From Pogona vitticeps (lineage: Eukaryota > Chordata > Lepidosauria > Squamata > Agamidae), in contig NC_135783.1 in the NCBI RefSeq assembly GCF_051106095.1, positions 58,437,447 to 58,501,446 on the forward strand: a stretch of DNA of 64,000 nucleotides. Reading direction: 5' to 3'. The notes beneath the pieces were generated by a model that saw only the letters and a list, made by a program, of their open reading frames with translations, searched no databases and was not told where the DNA came from. The position numbers were made by a program, and so were the translations under genes. Numbering within the stretch: position 1 is the stretch's first letter; every line of letters starts with the position of its first letter. Of this stretch, positions 12,585-25,198 are shown in pieces.

Positions 12585-13891
12585 AGAACCACCTTCAGAA
12601 CACGGCCAAGAAGCCCGAAAAACCCACAACAACCATTAGATCCCGGCCGTGAAAGCCTTCGCGAATACAATGTGAAAATTATTTGAAAGGTTTTGTGAAT
12701 CATAGAATTGGAAGATAACCTAATTAGATGGTGCAGAAAATGCTATTACAGCATTCCTGATAGAAGGTCATCCATCCTCTGATTAAAAACTTCTAATGAA
12801 AGAGAGTCTACTACCTTTCAAGACTATAATATTCCTGATTATTAAGCAGATTTAGCTCACCGTTGGTCTTCTGTATTTACACTGTGCTAGTGAAAGCCAA
12901 AGTAGGCATCCTCAAAAATTGTGCTTGCCTGGTTCTAGGGAGCTTATTTTTTATTTTTATTTCTTTTTGGATTTTGTGTGATTGTGCAAGAAATATATCT
13001 TTTGCTGTTTCTGTGAGACTAAAATGAAACAAAGGATCAATATACATGAGTAAAATCTTTATCCAGATACAATATGAGAAGACCTTGCCTACAAAGCCCA
13101 GGGCATAGAATAGCATTATAGTCTTATATAAATGAAGGAGTTCCTTTGTCAGCAAATGGCCAGATAAGAAATACTGCATTTATTTGACATGTGATAATTT
13201 ACAATATGAACAAGTCTATGGCTACAAGCTATTGAAAAGGAATCACTGTTAATTAGTCCCAGAACACAAAGTCTAGCATGCCATTTAAACATTTTATACA
13301 ACAAAGATATAATTTTATGTATCTTATCTAAATGTCTTTGGGGGGGTTGGTTCCCTTTTCATTTTAGCAGTTTGAGATTTTGATGCAGTTCTGTTTAGAA
13401 GATTCTTATATCAACTTGATCTTTTAAAAAAACAAAGTCTGATCAAAGGTGTATCAAGGCAGAACATGTTTTTCACATTAAATTAATCTGAATTTGTTTT
13501 TAATTCTCCTCAGCACACTCTGTATAGGCACAATTTTCACCATAACCACAAAGGAATGTATGGATAGAAGTATTTGATTTTTATTCCCTCTTTCTCCCCC
13601 AGTTGGGACCCAGACTGCAATGTCCTACTGAACATAGAGATTGGCTTTACTTTCTTTTTTACAAAAAAGGGACACACTTCCTGGGCATTCCTCATTCACT
13701 TCCTTCCTGCACCATATCTGGGCTTGAATCACGAGACGAGACAGTTGTTCTTGATGTCTTTTTGTTTTTTATGGTGCAAATAAATACATTATATAAATAT
13801 TCAATTTCCTTAGACATTGTAGCACTAGCAGTCAAACTTAGACTCTTGTCTCTCCCCTTCCCTTTTTTGTTTTTGCTTTTTACCTTTCTAG

Positions 13892-14020
13892 GTGTCCAAA
13901 GCTGCTGCTGATTTATTGGCGTACTGTGATGCTCACATGGGTGAAGACCCCCTTATTATGCCAGTGCCTGCATCAGAAAATCCCTTCAGGGAGAAGAAGC
14001 TGTTGTGTACTATTCTTTGA
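13892..14020 (+). CDS. GNG4: GNG4 coding exon 2 (residues 34-75 and stop), with CaaX box
   Basis: This exon follows a pyrimidine-rich acceptor (TTTCTAG) and continues in phase 0 with [20 protein letters not shown], then the conserved NPFREKK segment. It ends in CTIL and a TGA at 14018-14020. The total with exon 1 is 75 residues, the length of human GNG4. The final Cys-Thr-Ile-Leu is a CaaX box. Terminal leucine predicts geranylgeranylation of Cys72, trimming of the last three residues and carboxymethylation, which anchors the beta-gamma dimer to membrane. No truncation or unusual residue is seen. Identification is by recall of the family, not by alignment. Confidence 0.95.
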   Translation: MSKAAADLLAYCDAHMGEDPLIMPVPASENPFREKKLLCTIL

Positions 14021-16160
14021 ATCACCTTGCAATTAAAAATGTCCTTTGTGCAAATACATTACTTATGGTGCATGCTTTTCTTGGAGACTCCCTCCATACA
14101 ATAATTTAGTCTAAAAGTGACTGTTTCTAAGACCACAATTTATTTTTACGTAAATATCTATATTTTACATGGAAGTCTAGTTGGATGTCAGTTTTTCTAG
14201 CTGTGCTCCGTACTAAACATTTGTGTTATCTATTGTTTATTTTGTAATAAACAAATTCAGCTTGGTTTCAGATATGTCATATTAGGTAGATTTTCCCAGG
14301 TAGATTTTTCATATTTGAATTTGTGAGTCCGACTGAAGGAGCAACTACACTAGAAAGCTGAACTGGAGTGATTCAGCTTTGCTGCAATTTGATTTATAGC
14401 CTGTTTTATGTCTGGAATCACAGTTACTGCTCGCACTAATGTGGATTGATTGGGGACTTCACTGTTCATATGGGATGGGATGCGATTAATTTTCCAGCCC
14501 ACAGCCTGCCCTTTCTTCATTCCTTCCTCAGGTTCCAACTCTGTAGATCCTTCCTTCCTTCTCTGGCTCCACCTCTACCTGTCCTTTTATGGGCCATAAA
14601 TGCAGGAAATAATAATGAGGGCCCAGTGATAAAGATCGAATGATCTAGTGCTAATCTCATATATGTAACAAATTTTTAAAAAATAAATTTGAAGGGCGAT
14701 CGGAGGAGAGGAAAGAATGTGGAGGCATGTTCCCCTGGTACTGAACATAATGCCACAACTGCTTATGCCATCAAAACACCACCTACAGACATATACCCTG
14801 ACATTACAAGAACGTATTGTAGCTAACCACATGGGGAAAAGCCTGTTTGAAACATTTAGACTTGAAAAAGTAGAAGCCACCCAGCTGCAGAGAGGGGGAA
14901 AACGCTGCTTTGGGAGCAAAAAGGGCTGGACTGATTAAATTCAGCCTTTGCATCACATGGTCAGTAAAAAATATACTTCAAATTCACCAGTTTTGTAAGT
15001 GGAGCAAATCCCACATTATCTGACCATATAGTCACAGCCTGTTACTAAAATAAGCAATACTTATTCTTGGTGTTTAGATGCAGTGGGGTCATTTAGGAAG
15101 GGGAAGTTTATCTTGTGGTGCTGCACTTGATGACATTTTAAATGCTGGAGATGTTAAAAATTGAAATTTTCCCAACTACCTTGTGGAAAAAAAGGTTTTA
15201 TCTGCTTTGTCGCTACACTTTGGAAACATTGTCACCCACATCAAACAGCTGGTCCATTCAGCTTAGAGCTACCCAGACTGACTGGCAGTCACTCTCTGGG
15301 GCTTTGCACAGGAGCCAGTCACAGCCCTGCTTGGAGACCACAGGGAATTTTTACATGCAAAACATGTTCTGTGCTATACAACTCCAGCCCTTTCCATCAT
15401 TTTTTAATTGAATCAAGGCCAATTGTAGATAGAGTTCTCTTTTTCTCTTTGTATTGCAGCATCTTCCCAACCAATAAGCCAAACTGAGACCATGGTCGTC
15501 TCATCCCACTGGTCAGAATGGTACGTTGGAAAGTTTGCAGGGCCAGTGTGAGGCACAACTGAAATGAAGACTCGCTGCTCAAAGGTCTAAGCTTTTGGTG
15601 GCAAATTTTCCACATGATGTTTCCCATACTTAGCCCCCAGTGCAAGATAGTGTCACATAGCCGTGCCTTCAGGAATTGTTTATATCCCAATTTAAGTACC
15701 ATGAAAACTGTTGATCCTAATAATCTGCATGTTCTTAGTATTGGTCAGCATGAGTCTATTTTCTGAATGGTACTTCCTTTTGGCTCGTCAAGTGTTTCCT
15801 TGAGTTTCTAATTGACGCAAAGGGTGAACCATGGGTTTTCCCCCCTTTTCTCAGACAATCTTTTGGAACCTATAAATTCTGTGATTTATTTACCTTATGC
15901 TAGAGCTTGTCAGAGCCCTCCAGATGTGAATGGACTGCAACTCCCAGCATTCCTTATGGTAGGAGTGTTACAGATTAACATCATCTGGACTGTCATACTT
16001 TGCCTACCCCCACTTCATGCTATGTGCTCAATAGTATTACTGTGTGATATCTTCCCTTTGTATATGTTTTTAATACTTTAATAAAGGTAATTTTTATTTG
16101 TGATTGTTACATGTAGAGTTTGTCTTCCTATTTGAATGATACAGTGTGGATGTTAATAAA
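14021..16160 (+). other. GNG4: GNG4 3' UTR candidate with three poly(A) signals
   Basis: AATAAA hexamers occur at 14246-14251, 16080-16085 and 16155-16160 downstream of the GNG4 stop. The first would give a UTR of about 250 nt and the later ones about 2.1 kb. Part of the distal interval (about 15900-16000) resembles a degenerate MITE half, so the long form is less certain. The true end cannot be chosen from sequence alone. Confidence 0.5.
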
Positions 16161-18114
16161 AGCTGTCCATGATTCTCAGGGGTTAAGTTACAGTAGAATA
16201 ATGCATTCATTGTGTGACTTTGGGCAAACCATTCCTTCGCAGCCTCAGTTCTAATTTGCCATATGCTAATTGCTTAACTCTGCAAAGCATAACTTGCATA
16301 TTTAAATTATTTTCCATGAAACATGTAAAATGTAACTTGGAGTTTTAAAGCATTTCAAACTGCAGATTACAGTATCTGTATGTAGGTCTGTGAACCACAG
16401 TGCTTTTGGAGGTCCAAGGGAGAGTTGGATGTGACTCTGGGGGAAGTTGGAAGCGGCAACTGAAGCTGCAAACTGAGGTCTGTTCTGTACAAGATTTTTT
16501 GTTGTTGTTGTTACAAATCCAAACTATCTCCAACCCCATCTCTAAGCTATAATATTTAAAATGGACTACACTTCATGGCTGTTGTAAACTGCTCTCAGCA
16601 GGGCTGGATGACATCATAATCTGGTGCTAATAATACTTACCGTAAATGAATTGAAAGCTTCCTATCCATTTCTTTCATATTCTTAAGCTCCCTTTTGCCC
16701 TGGGGAGGCGTTGAGGAACTTCAAGACAGAGGGAGAGTCTTTAATAGTCAATAATAACTGCCCAATCGGTGATCTGACTATTAAATAGTCCTTCTTCCAC
16801 TTTCTGAAACTCTCAAAGGGTTTTCCAGGGCAAAAGGAATCCCTAGGGAATGTTAGATCCTGGATTGGAGCCATAGGAAGTTTTCAGTTCATTTAAATTA
16901 AACGTCATCCAGCTTCATGCCATAACTTTATGCCAACCAGACTTTGCCAAATACAAGCCATGTGTGTGTAATCCTTAGTCACCTCTTTAAGTATGAAGAA
17001 TCCTCAGCCATACCCTTGAGATTGTCTCCGAAATTTCTTTTATGATGAAGTTGAATAGGACAGGTTCTCATAGGAAAAACTTTGGTACAGCTCTAGGAAA
17101 AATTCAGAACATGAACTCCTGTTTTCTTGTATTTTATTTTTGAGGGGATATATAGCTGCAATGTTAGTATTTTAAAATCCTTAACTGTCTTTTTTTCTGT
17201 GGACAGTTCTCCTTTTCCAAGGGACAACAATGAGAACAGAAGTAAAACGAGCCAGGAAGTTTTACTTTCAGATATCTGAATTATGACTAGCATTTTCCTA
17301 CATTTGCCATTTCCCATATACAGTACTGTATACAAATCCTAGTTATATTAAGGAGGGGCATCTGGGCTCTTATCAGCATTAGCCAGTATGAACAATAGGG
17401 ATGTTGGCTCGAAGTCCAAACATATATGGAAAGCTGCAGGTGCTATTCTTTTAGTGGTAAGAGCTGCTGCAAGGATGTGTTATACTCTCCCACTCCCTGG
17501 ACACCACAGCAAAATTACATTAGCTGCTTCTTAATTATCAAGCTTTGAATCTTCTTAATTTTGAATCTTTAATGTAAGGCAAAAACGTACATACGTAACT
17601 GAAGTCTGACTTGATAGAACCATGAAAATATACCTAACATCTACAATGTTCTGAGTACATCTGAACTTGAATTTTATATGGCAATATTTTTCATATGCTT
17701 TCTGAAAGCAGGAGAAACAATTAGTTGCTTCCTTCATAATAAACTCCACTAGGGAACCCTTTCTACATCATAAGTGATTTAATTTTAACAAGGCAGCACT
17801 GGTTACTATGGCAACATGTTTACTTGTCCTTTTCCAACTGATGTAAGTCTAATCGGGACAGTTAACATGAAAAATGTAGGCAATGGTGAATTACTCTATT
17901 CTCTTTGTGAGGTTATATGTTAAATGCAAAGATACACAAAATGATAGCATGTCTTAATGTATTGAAACAGTCAGGAGGCAAGTTTTTAGAAGAACATTCG
18001 TGATAATATAATATCCTGAATTCCCAGATGACCTCTCACTTGAAGCACATTGTATGCTCATAGGAAATTTCGTGTTAAATGATTTGTAGACAGCCAGATT
18101 CATTGAAGATGAAC

Positions 18115-18325
18115 AGCAAGAAGAACTGTTCGATTCTGACTCATGACAGAGCCAGGGCTTTCTAGGGTCAGAATACTCAGAAATGGTTTACTATTCCCTG
18201 CTTCTGGGGACACCTGGGACTGTGCATCTTGCCTATGGATGTACAGGCTGGCTCTTTTCTCAAGAGGCACGGTGGGGAATCAAACTTCCAACTCTACAGT
18301 CAGATACCTAAATCTAGCCAGACAC
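18115..18325 (-). mobile_element. tRNA-derived SINE (minus strand)
   Basis: On the minus strand this reads GTATCTGACTGTAGAG, then a B-box-like GTTTGATTCC, then GAGCCAGCCTGT and the CCATTTCTGAGTA body segment. The same order is found in the SINEs at 20918-21165 and 25717-25955. It is a diverged copy. Confidence 0.65.
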
Positions 18326-18584
18326 AACTGCTATGAGACATGGACTAGCATAGTTTTCTGAAGAATTGGTATGGAACAAACCCACTACTAAATGGAAACC
18401 TCAGTCCTAAACTTCGGCAATCACTGCAGAAGGATCTCATGGTCAGGGGTATAGGTCACACAGAAGTCCAGATGCTCAGTGGTTCCCAGCTTTGGGTCCC
18501 CATATTGTCTTGGGCTACAACTCCGAGAAATCCTGGTTGGCACAGCTAGTGGTGAAGGCTTCTGAGAATTTTAGTTCAAGAAAA

Positions 18585-20470
18585 TCATAGAATAACAGAG
18601 TTGGAAGAGACCACAGGGGCCATCGAGTCCAACCCCCTGCCATGCAGGAACACCATCAAAGCACTCTTGACAGATGGCCATCCAGCCTCTGCTTTAAAAC
18701 CTCCAAAGAAGGAGACTCCACCACACTCTGAGGCAGCCTATTCCACTGCTGACCACCTCTGACTGTCAGGAAATTCTCCCTGCAATTCAGGTGGAATCTC
18801 TTCCTGTAGTTTGAAACCATTGCTCCTTGTCCTAGTGTCTGGAACTGGGGAAAATAAACCTGTCCTTTCCTCGACATGACATCCCTTCAAATATTTAAAC
18901 ATGGCTATCATGTCCCCTCTTAACCTTCTTTTTGTAAGGCTAAACATTCCCAGCTTCCTAAGCCGCTCCTTATAGGACACGGCTTCCAGACCTTTGGCCA
19001 TTTTGGTTGCCATCCTCTGGACATGTTCCAGGTTGTTAACATCCTTCTTGAATTGAGGTGCCCAGAACTGGACACAATACTCCAGGTGAGGTCTGACCAA
19101 AGCAGAAAAGGGTGGTACTATCACTTCCCTTGATCTAGACACTATCCAGGATGAAGAGAAGCCATTGGTGAGCACCCTTTGGGTTCGGCCAGTCAACCAA
19201 TTACAAATCCACCAAACAGTTGCACTGACTACCCCACAGAACTCAGTTTAAAGCTCAGTTTAAAGATTTGTGAGCCTCTTAGCAAAAACATTACTGCGAA
19301 CAGCTGTGAGGTGCACCTCATCCCCTGCCAAAAGACGATCTTTGTGAAATAGCAAACTGTAGTCCAGGAAGCCAAATCATTCCTGGCAGCACCATCTGTG
19401 GAGCCGGCTGTTCACCTCCATTATTCTTCTCTCCCTTCGTGGGCCATGTCCTTCAGCAGGGAGAAGAGATGAGATTACAACCTGCGCACCCAGGTCCTTC
19501 AGCTTCCTACCCATATCCTCATAATCTTTTGTGATGTCCTGAAAGCTATGCCTTGCAGTGCCATTGGTTCCCACATGAACCAAAAGGAAGGAATAAGAGT
19601 CAGTGGGCTTAATGAGTCTTGTCAGCCTCTCTGCTACATCACAAATTTTGGCTCCAGAGGGACCGCACACCTCATGATTCATCTTGTCAGGCTTACAGAT
19701 TGTGGCTTCTGTTCCTCTGAGCAAGGGGACCCCAACAACCACAACTCATCTCCTCTGAAGCTTGGTAAGGGATACTTGATGTGCAGATTGTTCCAGGCTC
19801 CTCTGGATATTCTCTGCAGGCTGACACTGCTGCTCTTGCAGCTGTTCCTTTTCCTGATTAATAAGGGCGAGAGGTTGGAATCTATTCTGTAGTTCCAAAC
19901 TCTCTCTAAGGCTCCTGGGCCTTCTACTTCTTATGTGACATTCCTCCACATGTCTGCCTTCTGTATTTGTGAACTGCCTTCCTCCTCAATAATGCTTTCC
20001 ATGTGTTCTGTATTGAAGATGATCTTTACTGCCCCATCCAAGAAATCCTCATGCTCCCTAGTAATCCGATGATTAGAAACATGGGCCTCCAGCTGCCAGA
20101 CCTTATCTTCCAAGTGGGCCACCAACTTGCACTTGGTGCATGAGTGGCCAGGCACATCCTTTGGCAAGAATACAAACATGCCACAGCTGTTGCAGGTGAC
20201 TGGAGCGACTCCATCACTCTGCATATTGAACAATTAGGTCAGTCAATTAAAAAAAAAAGAATAAGAAAGGAAGTCTGATCCTCTCCCTAAAACTCCCCTG
20301 CTAATCACTGTGTAAGCACCCCTGTTTGCCAAGCACTGAGACCACACGGTCAGAAACAAACTTATTCACAGAAACCTAAAAACACACCTAGTTGAGGAAG
20401 GCCTCCCAGACACAGCTCTCCTTCTGCTCCCTCTGCAGAAATCTGGGTATTCAAGATAGGGAAACACTGG
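18585..20470 (-). mobile_element. CR1 LINE, internally deleted, ORF1 and ORF2 remnants
   Basis: On the minus strand the 5' part (20233 down to about 19380) is CR1 ORF1. It has a zinc-finger-like block (CNSCGMFVFLP followed by CTKCKLVAHLE) and an SGNH/esterase-like domain with the HVGTN motif. Next comes a short RT piece ([16 protein letters not shown]), which jumps to the ORF2 C-terminus ([19 protein letters not shown], then [16 protein letters not shown]) and the CR1 3' tail at about 18590. Most of ORF2, including the endonuclease and RT core, is missing. The frame is interrupted, so the copy is dead. Confidence 0.85.
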
Positions 20471-20917
20471 TCTAGCTGCATAAATAATTTGATTGGGTGT
20501 GATAGGATAACGGAGGTGAAAACTTGAAAGAGAGCTCAGAAGAAATCTAGTTCACCCCCTTGCCAATACAAGATATGCACAGCTAAAGCATCCCTGGGAG
20601 ATGGCCACCTAAAAAAAAAACCCAAGAAGTACACACTTCACATTAATTGTTAATTTTATGATTAACAGAACAAAACAAGCGTAAATTGTATTTCACTCTA
20701 AAATTAAGGAATTGGATAGAACTGAAATTGCATGACCTAAGCAGTTTCAGTGCCTAAGCCAGGCTGCAAGCCATTCTGAAACAAATCCACATGGGTTCAT
20801 TGGAGGCCAGTCATCGGCTATTACACACTCAGGAAAGTCATTCGCATCCAGAGATGTAGTTATCACTCACTCACGAACCCTGAGCAAATGGTCTAGCTGA
20901 CTAATAGAGAAACTAAC

Positions 20918-21165
20918 TGGCTGGCTGGATAACTCAGTGGTTTAGGTATCTGGCTGTGGAGCCAGAAGTTGGGAGTTTGATTCCCTACTGTGCCTCCTAC
21001 AAATACAGCCAGCCTGTGTGGCCTGGAGAAAGGACCACCATCTCAGAGTGTCCCCAGAAGAAAAAATGGTAAACCACTTCTGAGTACTCTCTAGCTGGAA
21101 AACCCTGAAAAGGGTTGCTATAAACCAGAATTGACTTGACAGCACATGATTATTATTATTATTTA
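20918..21165 (+). mobile_element. tRNA-derived SINE
   Basis: The head contains pol III promoter elements: an A box (ATAACTCAGTGG, 20929-20940) and a B box (AGTTTGATTCC, 20974-20984). The body has CAGCCTGTGTGGCC and AACCACTTCTGAGTACTCTC, and the tail is (ATT)n. The same body occurs at 18115-18325 and 25717-25955. Confidence 0.85.
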
Positions 21166-22062
21166 GGAAAGTTTTGAAATAACTTGTTACCTTTTAATCA
21201 ACAAGCAATATAACTGGTAGCTTAAATGCACTTATTAGGTATAACATGTTGCACCTGACTTACTCTGGTGTAATTTGCAACATCTGGAGTGCTTTATTAA
21301 GCCCGAGCATAAAGTAACTTTCAAAAGTTACTTTAAAGATGGTACAGTATTTTCTAGAAGCACGTTGGAAAGAGAATTCTGTACCATTTTTAGAATCAAG
21401 CTTAGGTGGGAAGGAACATGTTATTTGTTTTGGCTTTCTGTACATATTTGCAAACTGCAGTATCAGAAATGATCAATAGCTAAAGAATATTTCTCTGCAT
21501 TCTTCTTGCCTGTTGATGAGGACAATGGGAACATGTTAATACTGCACAACACAATGCACTACTGGTTTGCAGAGGAATAAAGACCAACAAAGTGAAATCT
21601 TTAAAAAGTATAACTTTCTGAGCCATGGGATATAATGAGGCATTTTTCAGCAGTCCTTAAGGTGTCAGGAATCACATACAGCTTCTAAAGAAGCATTTAC
21701 TGGCTTCTGGACCCATTCCTGGGCAGTGTGATACCTCAGAAGGGTCAAGTATTGAAGAAACAGATGATAGGCATGTCAATTTTTTCTAAGTACCTTTATA
21801 AATATCTCATCAACTGGAACTCATCCAATAAAACCTGACTCCATGATGCTCTGAATATAGTCCTGGTGAGTGTGTCTGTCTGAAGTGCTATCCAAGTGTA
21901 CAAAGCAAAGTCACAATGGGCCTCAGAAGTCCCTTTCCGACCTGGAAACATTGGCCTTGATGGAGAAGATGGTGTGACACCTGGTTTGAATTGTTTCAAA
22001 GAAACCAGGATCTGACTGCAGATGCAAAATCAGCATAAGGGAGAAGGCTTTAACTTAAACTT

Positions 22063-22145
22063 AAACCACCTTCAGAACACGGCCAAGAAACCCGAAAAAC
22101 CCACAACAACCATTAGATCCCGGCCGTGGAAGCCTTCACGAATAG
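22063..22145 (+). mobile_element. Penelope-like fragment
   Basis: The sequence from ACCTTCAGAACACGGCCAAG to GAAGCCTTCACGAATA matches the outer right arm of the element at 12432-12668. The hammerhead-like part is absent. Confidence 0.6.
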
Positions 22146-23744
22146 TAATGACTTAATGAATGCTATTTGAACCAGAAATTTATGAACCTACAGCTTGTTT
22201 CCAGTGATTTCATCTTACTACTTGAATATTTAACTGCTGTTTTAATGACTGTTTTGTAGTCGCTGAGTGATCATAGCTGTAAGCCCTAGCACAATTGTAA
22301 ACATCTTATATACTTGATCATTTCTGTGAGACAGGAAAATGCTGTCTACCAATAAACTACCAAGCAACTTCTACCTTATGATTCATTAATCTAAATCTAC
22401 TTTTCAGATGTGTTGTAGGATGATTTAATGCTGCCATCTGCTGGAGGAAGAAATACAGTACAATTAATGGATTGTATCCCTTAACGAAGGAAAGGTGAAG
22501 CTTTGATATTGTTCATTTGGGAGAAATTACAAAAATAGACAAACATTCAATAAAAGAGCAACAAAATATAGAATAATCTTTTACTTTAAACTCATTTAGA
22601 ATATTTTTCCTACAATCACATTTGGATGATGACCCACAATTGTTATCAGAAATGATACTGGAATTCAGATTGTTCCTTTACCAGTGACTTTCTGAAACTG
22701 ATCTGTGTGAATGTTACTGTGATTCTTCTATTATTCTGCAGTGAAGTTCCTTTTCTTTAATCACTGTGCATACAATTTACTGTTAGCTGAGAACTGTGAA
22801 GTCTAGGATGTAACTCAGCTTCAAGGGTGGAGCCTCTGTAAACATTATAGACAAGAAAGATTGACTTCAAATCAAAGAAAGGTTGACTTCCAAGCAACTG
22901 TGTTTCACATCAGGATGCCACTCTGAATTTTATTTGAATAAACCTGTATTTCATATTTGAGAGTGTGGCTCTAAATTTGTTCACTGAAATCAGTGTGCTT
23001 AGGATTGCTAACTAAATCTCAGACTTTTTTTGCAATTTTAAATTTTGTTTTGAGAAGTTTGAAATGGTGTAACTATTTTCATAGTGATAGCTAGCTATGC
23101 AAGTTTCAGTACACATAACAGAAACAAAATACTGATTTGTTCCACTGTGAGTTCTTATGGATCAAAGTCCATTTCCTCAGCCACAGGTAACTTTTGTGTA
23201 AGTTCCATTGATTTAAATGGGCTTACTCTAGGGTGATTTACTGTGATAAGCAACCGGTTTTTGGCCAAAAGGGTATACGGTAGAGGGATATGTGGAATAT
23301 CTGAGATAAGAAAAAATGCACGACAGTAGCAATGTTTATGATCATTCAAAGTGCAGATTACAGAAACATCCTGTTATTAATAATCAGATGAGTTTTCAGA
23401 AATATGATGAGGGTACATCAAGGAAACGAACTTTCAGATTATAGCTATACTGTGCTAAATCACCTTGGTCCTTAGTTAATCCCTTTGATGTGCATTGGAA
23501 TCTGTGACTATCGCCCACTTCATTTCTCCCAATCTCTCTCCCTCTTTGATCTTCCTCTCTATTTCCTTTTCTCAAGGAACATGCAATCTAACTTGATCTG
23601 GGCTTTTTTAAAAGATCTCTGTTGTTTTTAAATGTGTTTTTAGTATTTATTTTATTCACTGTTTTTGATATAATGTTTAATTCCTTTTAAAATATTTGTA
23701 TCCTTATTGTATTTAGCTTTTAAATATCATTTTCTAATTGTTGT

Positions 23745-23800
23745 AAACCATATTGGGTCCTTTTAAGGAGAAAGGCAGGGTAAAAAAATTGAAAGGAAGG
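23745..23800 (+). repeat. L2-type LINE 3' tail
   Basis: TGGGTCCTTTTAAGGAGAAAG followed by GCAGGGTAAAA matches the tails at 6340-6412 and 51410-51480. Confidence 0.6.
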
Positions 23801-23914
23801 AAGGAAGACAGACAGACAAGACAGACCTGGAAGGCTGGAGCATTCTCAAACTGGCTTTTGCGTATTGGCCATTTCCTGTATTACATCTGTGTCCTTCTGC
23901 CAGGGATGGGGACT

Positions 23915-24385
23915 AGAGATGGGCACGTCATATTCATATTCCTAGGGATACAAATATGAAGTGTGGCACCACAGGTGCCATGGAGGTCCGTTTCCTCCCC
24001 TCAGAACCAGCCCGGTCCACTCACTGAGCTCCATGCAAAGCATACACACATCAACATCACACCTATCGCAGAAATCGCCAACTGGCTCTGCCCTCCTTCC
24101 TGCACAGCCAACTGCTGAACAGCTGAGCAGGGAAACTCATCATCTCACCTCATCGCTGCTGTAGTGGTCGGCTGCATGGAGAGGTGGGGCAGAGCGGGTC
24201 AGGTTACCTCCACGATTGGCATGATGTTGTTACCAACGGGCGCATGCACTGCCCAGTGAGTGGACCGGGTTGGTTCTGGGGGGAGACAACAGACCTATGT
24301 GGCACCTGTGATGCCAGGCTTCGTATTCGTATCCCCAGGGATACAAATACGAAACTCACATCTTCATATTCTCTCCCAGTGAGTC
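23915..24385. mobile_element. DNA element with long (about 110 bp) terminal inverted repeats, family unassigned
   Basis: The left arm (about 23935-24060, with GGATACAAATATGAAG, GGCACCACAGGTGCC and ACCAGCCCGGTCCACTCACTG) is matched in reverse complement by the right arm (about 24240-24345, with CAGTGAGTGGACCGGGTTGG, GGCACCTGTGATGCC and CGTATTCGTATCC). The interior has no credible ORF. The exact ends and target duplication are unclear. Confidence 0.55.
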
Positions 24386-25198
24386 CCATGACAATGAGCC
24401 GTGGGACTCCAAGTCAGACTTAAGTCACACCTGGTGTAAAACAAATCAGAAATGGGCATTATCTTAATTGGGCCACTTAAGGTGAGCTTTTTAGACCTAC
24501 AAGATTCTTCCTCATAGATAAACGTCATAAAAATTTGGGGGGGGGGCTTGAGGGAAACTTAAAAAGCCCTCCAGTTCAAGCAAACACGGGTGGATGTTAT
24601 GCCAGAAAAAGAGTACACGTGGTACCAGTAAGGATGGGACCCCAAACTACTGTCAGATGAAAACTAAATGGAGACACCTCCTTGGGAAAGCTCACAAATT
24701 CGGGTGAAGATGGATGCATACCAACCACCAGACCAGGGGCAGAGCCCAACATGACCACTCATTATTTGATGTGGCTTTGGGGGCGGGGGGGGAGCCTGCA
24801 GCCCAAATAGGGCCCTCCTCGCCCCCCGCAGGGGAAGAAAGCACGTTCCTGGGCAGCGGGGGCGCCCCTCGTCCCTTGCAGTCAAAATTCCCATGCTTGA
24901 AAATCCGGATGGAGAGGACCTGTGACAGTAAAATTCCCGTTTTACCTTCGGATAGGGAAGAAAGGGGAAGAACTGGGATAAAAAAAAAGTATGCATTATT
25001 TATCCTTACATATCAGAAGCCTTTTAAATAGTCACTTCTTAGCTGAATTGGTGGTGAGTGACTTATTCCTTCTTGCCCTTCGGGGTTTCTCTTGATCTCG
25101 CTGGGGGGGGCAGGCACCCCCTGAAGGAGAGCTTGGTACCTTTGCCGCCGAGGAGAAGGAGCGGAGCCTCTCTCTCCCCCCCCCCCCCGAGCGGCCAG

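Larger units (their letters stand above)
12432..12668. mobile_element. Penelope-like fragment in palindromic (head-to-head) form, with 12-bp flanking duplication
   Basis: Positions 12431-12635 form an almost perfect inverted repeat with arms of about 102 bp centred near 12533. I noted only one mismatch. AATGTGAAAATT occurs at 12420-12431 and again at 12669-12680, a 12-bp target-site duplication that fixes the element's ends. Each arm carries a hammerhead-like core. The GGCGAAACGTTAGGAA and CCCACAACAACCA segments recur at 22063-22145 and 26134-26262. Assignment to Penelope-like elements rests on the ribozyme-like motif and on my recall of this repeat, not on a reverse transcriptase. Confidence 0.6.
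9893..13891 (+). other. GNG4: GNG4 intron between coding exons
   Basis: The intron starts with GTAATT and ends with CTAG. It contains the Penelope-like palindrome at 12432-12668 and otherwise AT-rich sequence without recognisable genes. Confidence 0.8.
14252..25050. other. GNG4 to B3GALNT2 intergenic region
   Basis: Apart from the GNG4 3' UTR candidate, no host exon is recognised here. The interval holds SINEs (18115-18325, 20918-21165), a CR1 LINE (18585-20470), a Penelope-like fragment (22063-22145), an L2-type tail (23745-23800) and a long-inverted-repeat element (about 23915-24385). The remaining AT-rich stretches show nothing I can name. Confidence 0.6.

Noticed and set aside
20929-20984. 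A functional tRNA gene
   Set aside because: A and B boxes are present, but the rest continues as a SINE body with an (ATT)n tail, and the cloverleaf is not kept.
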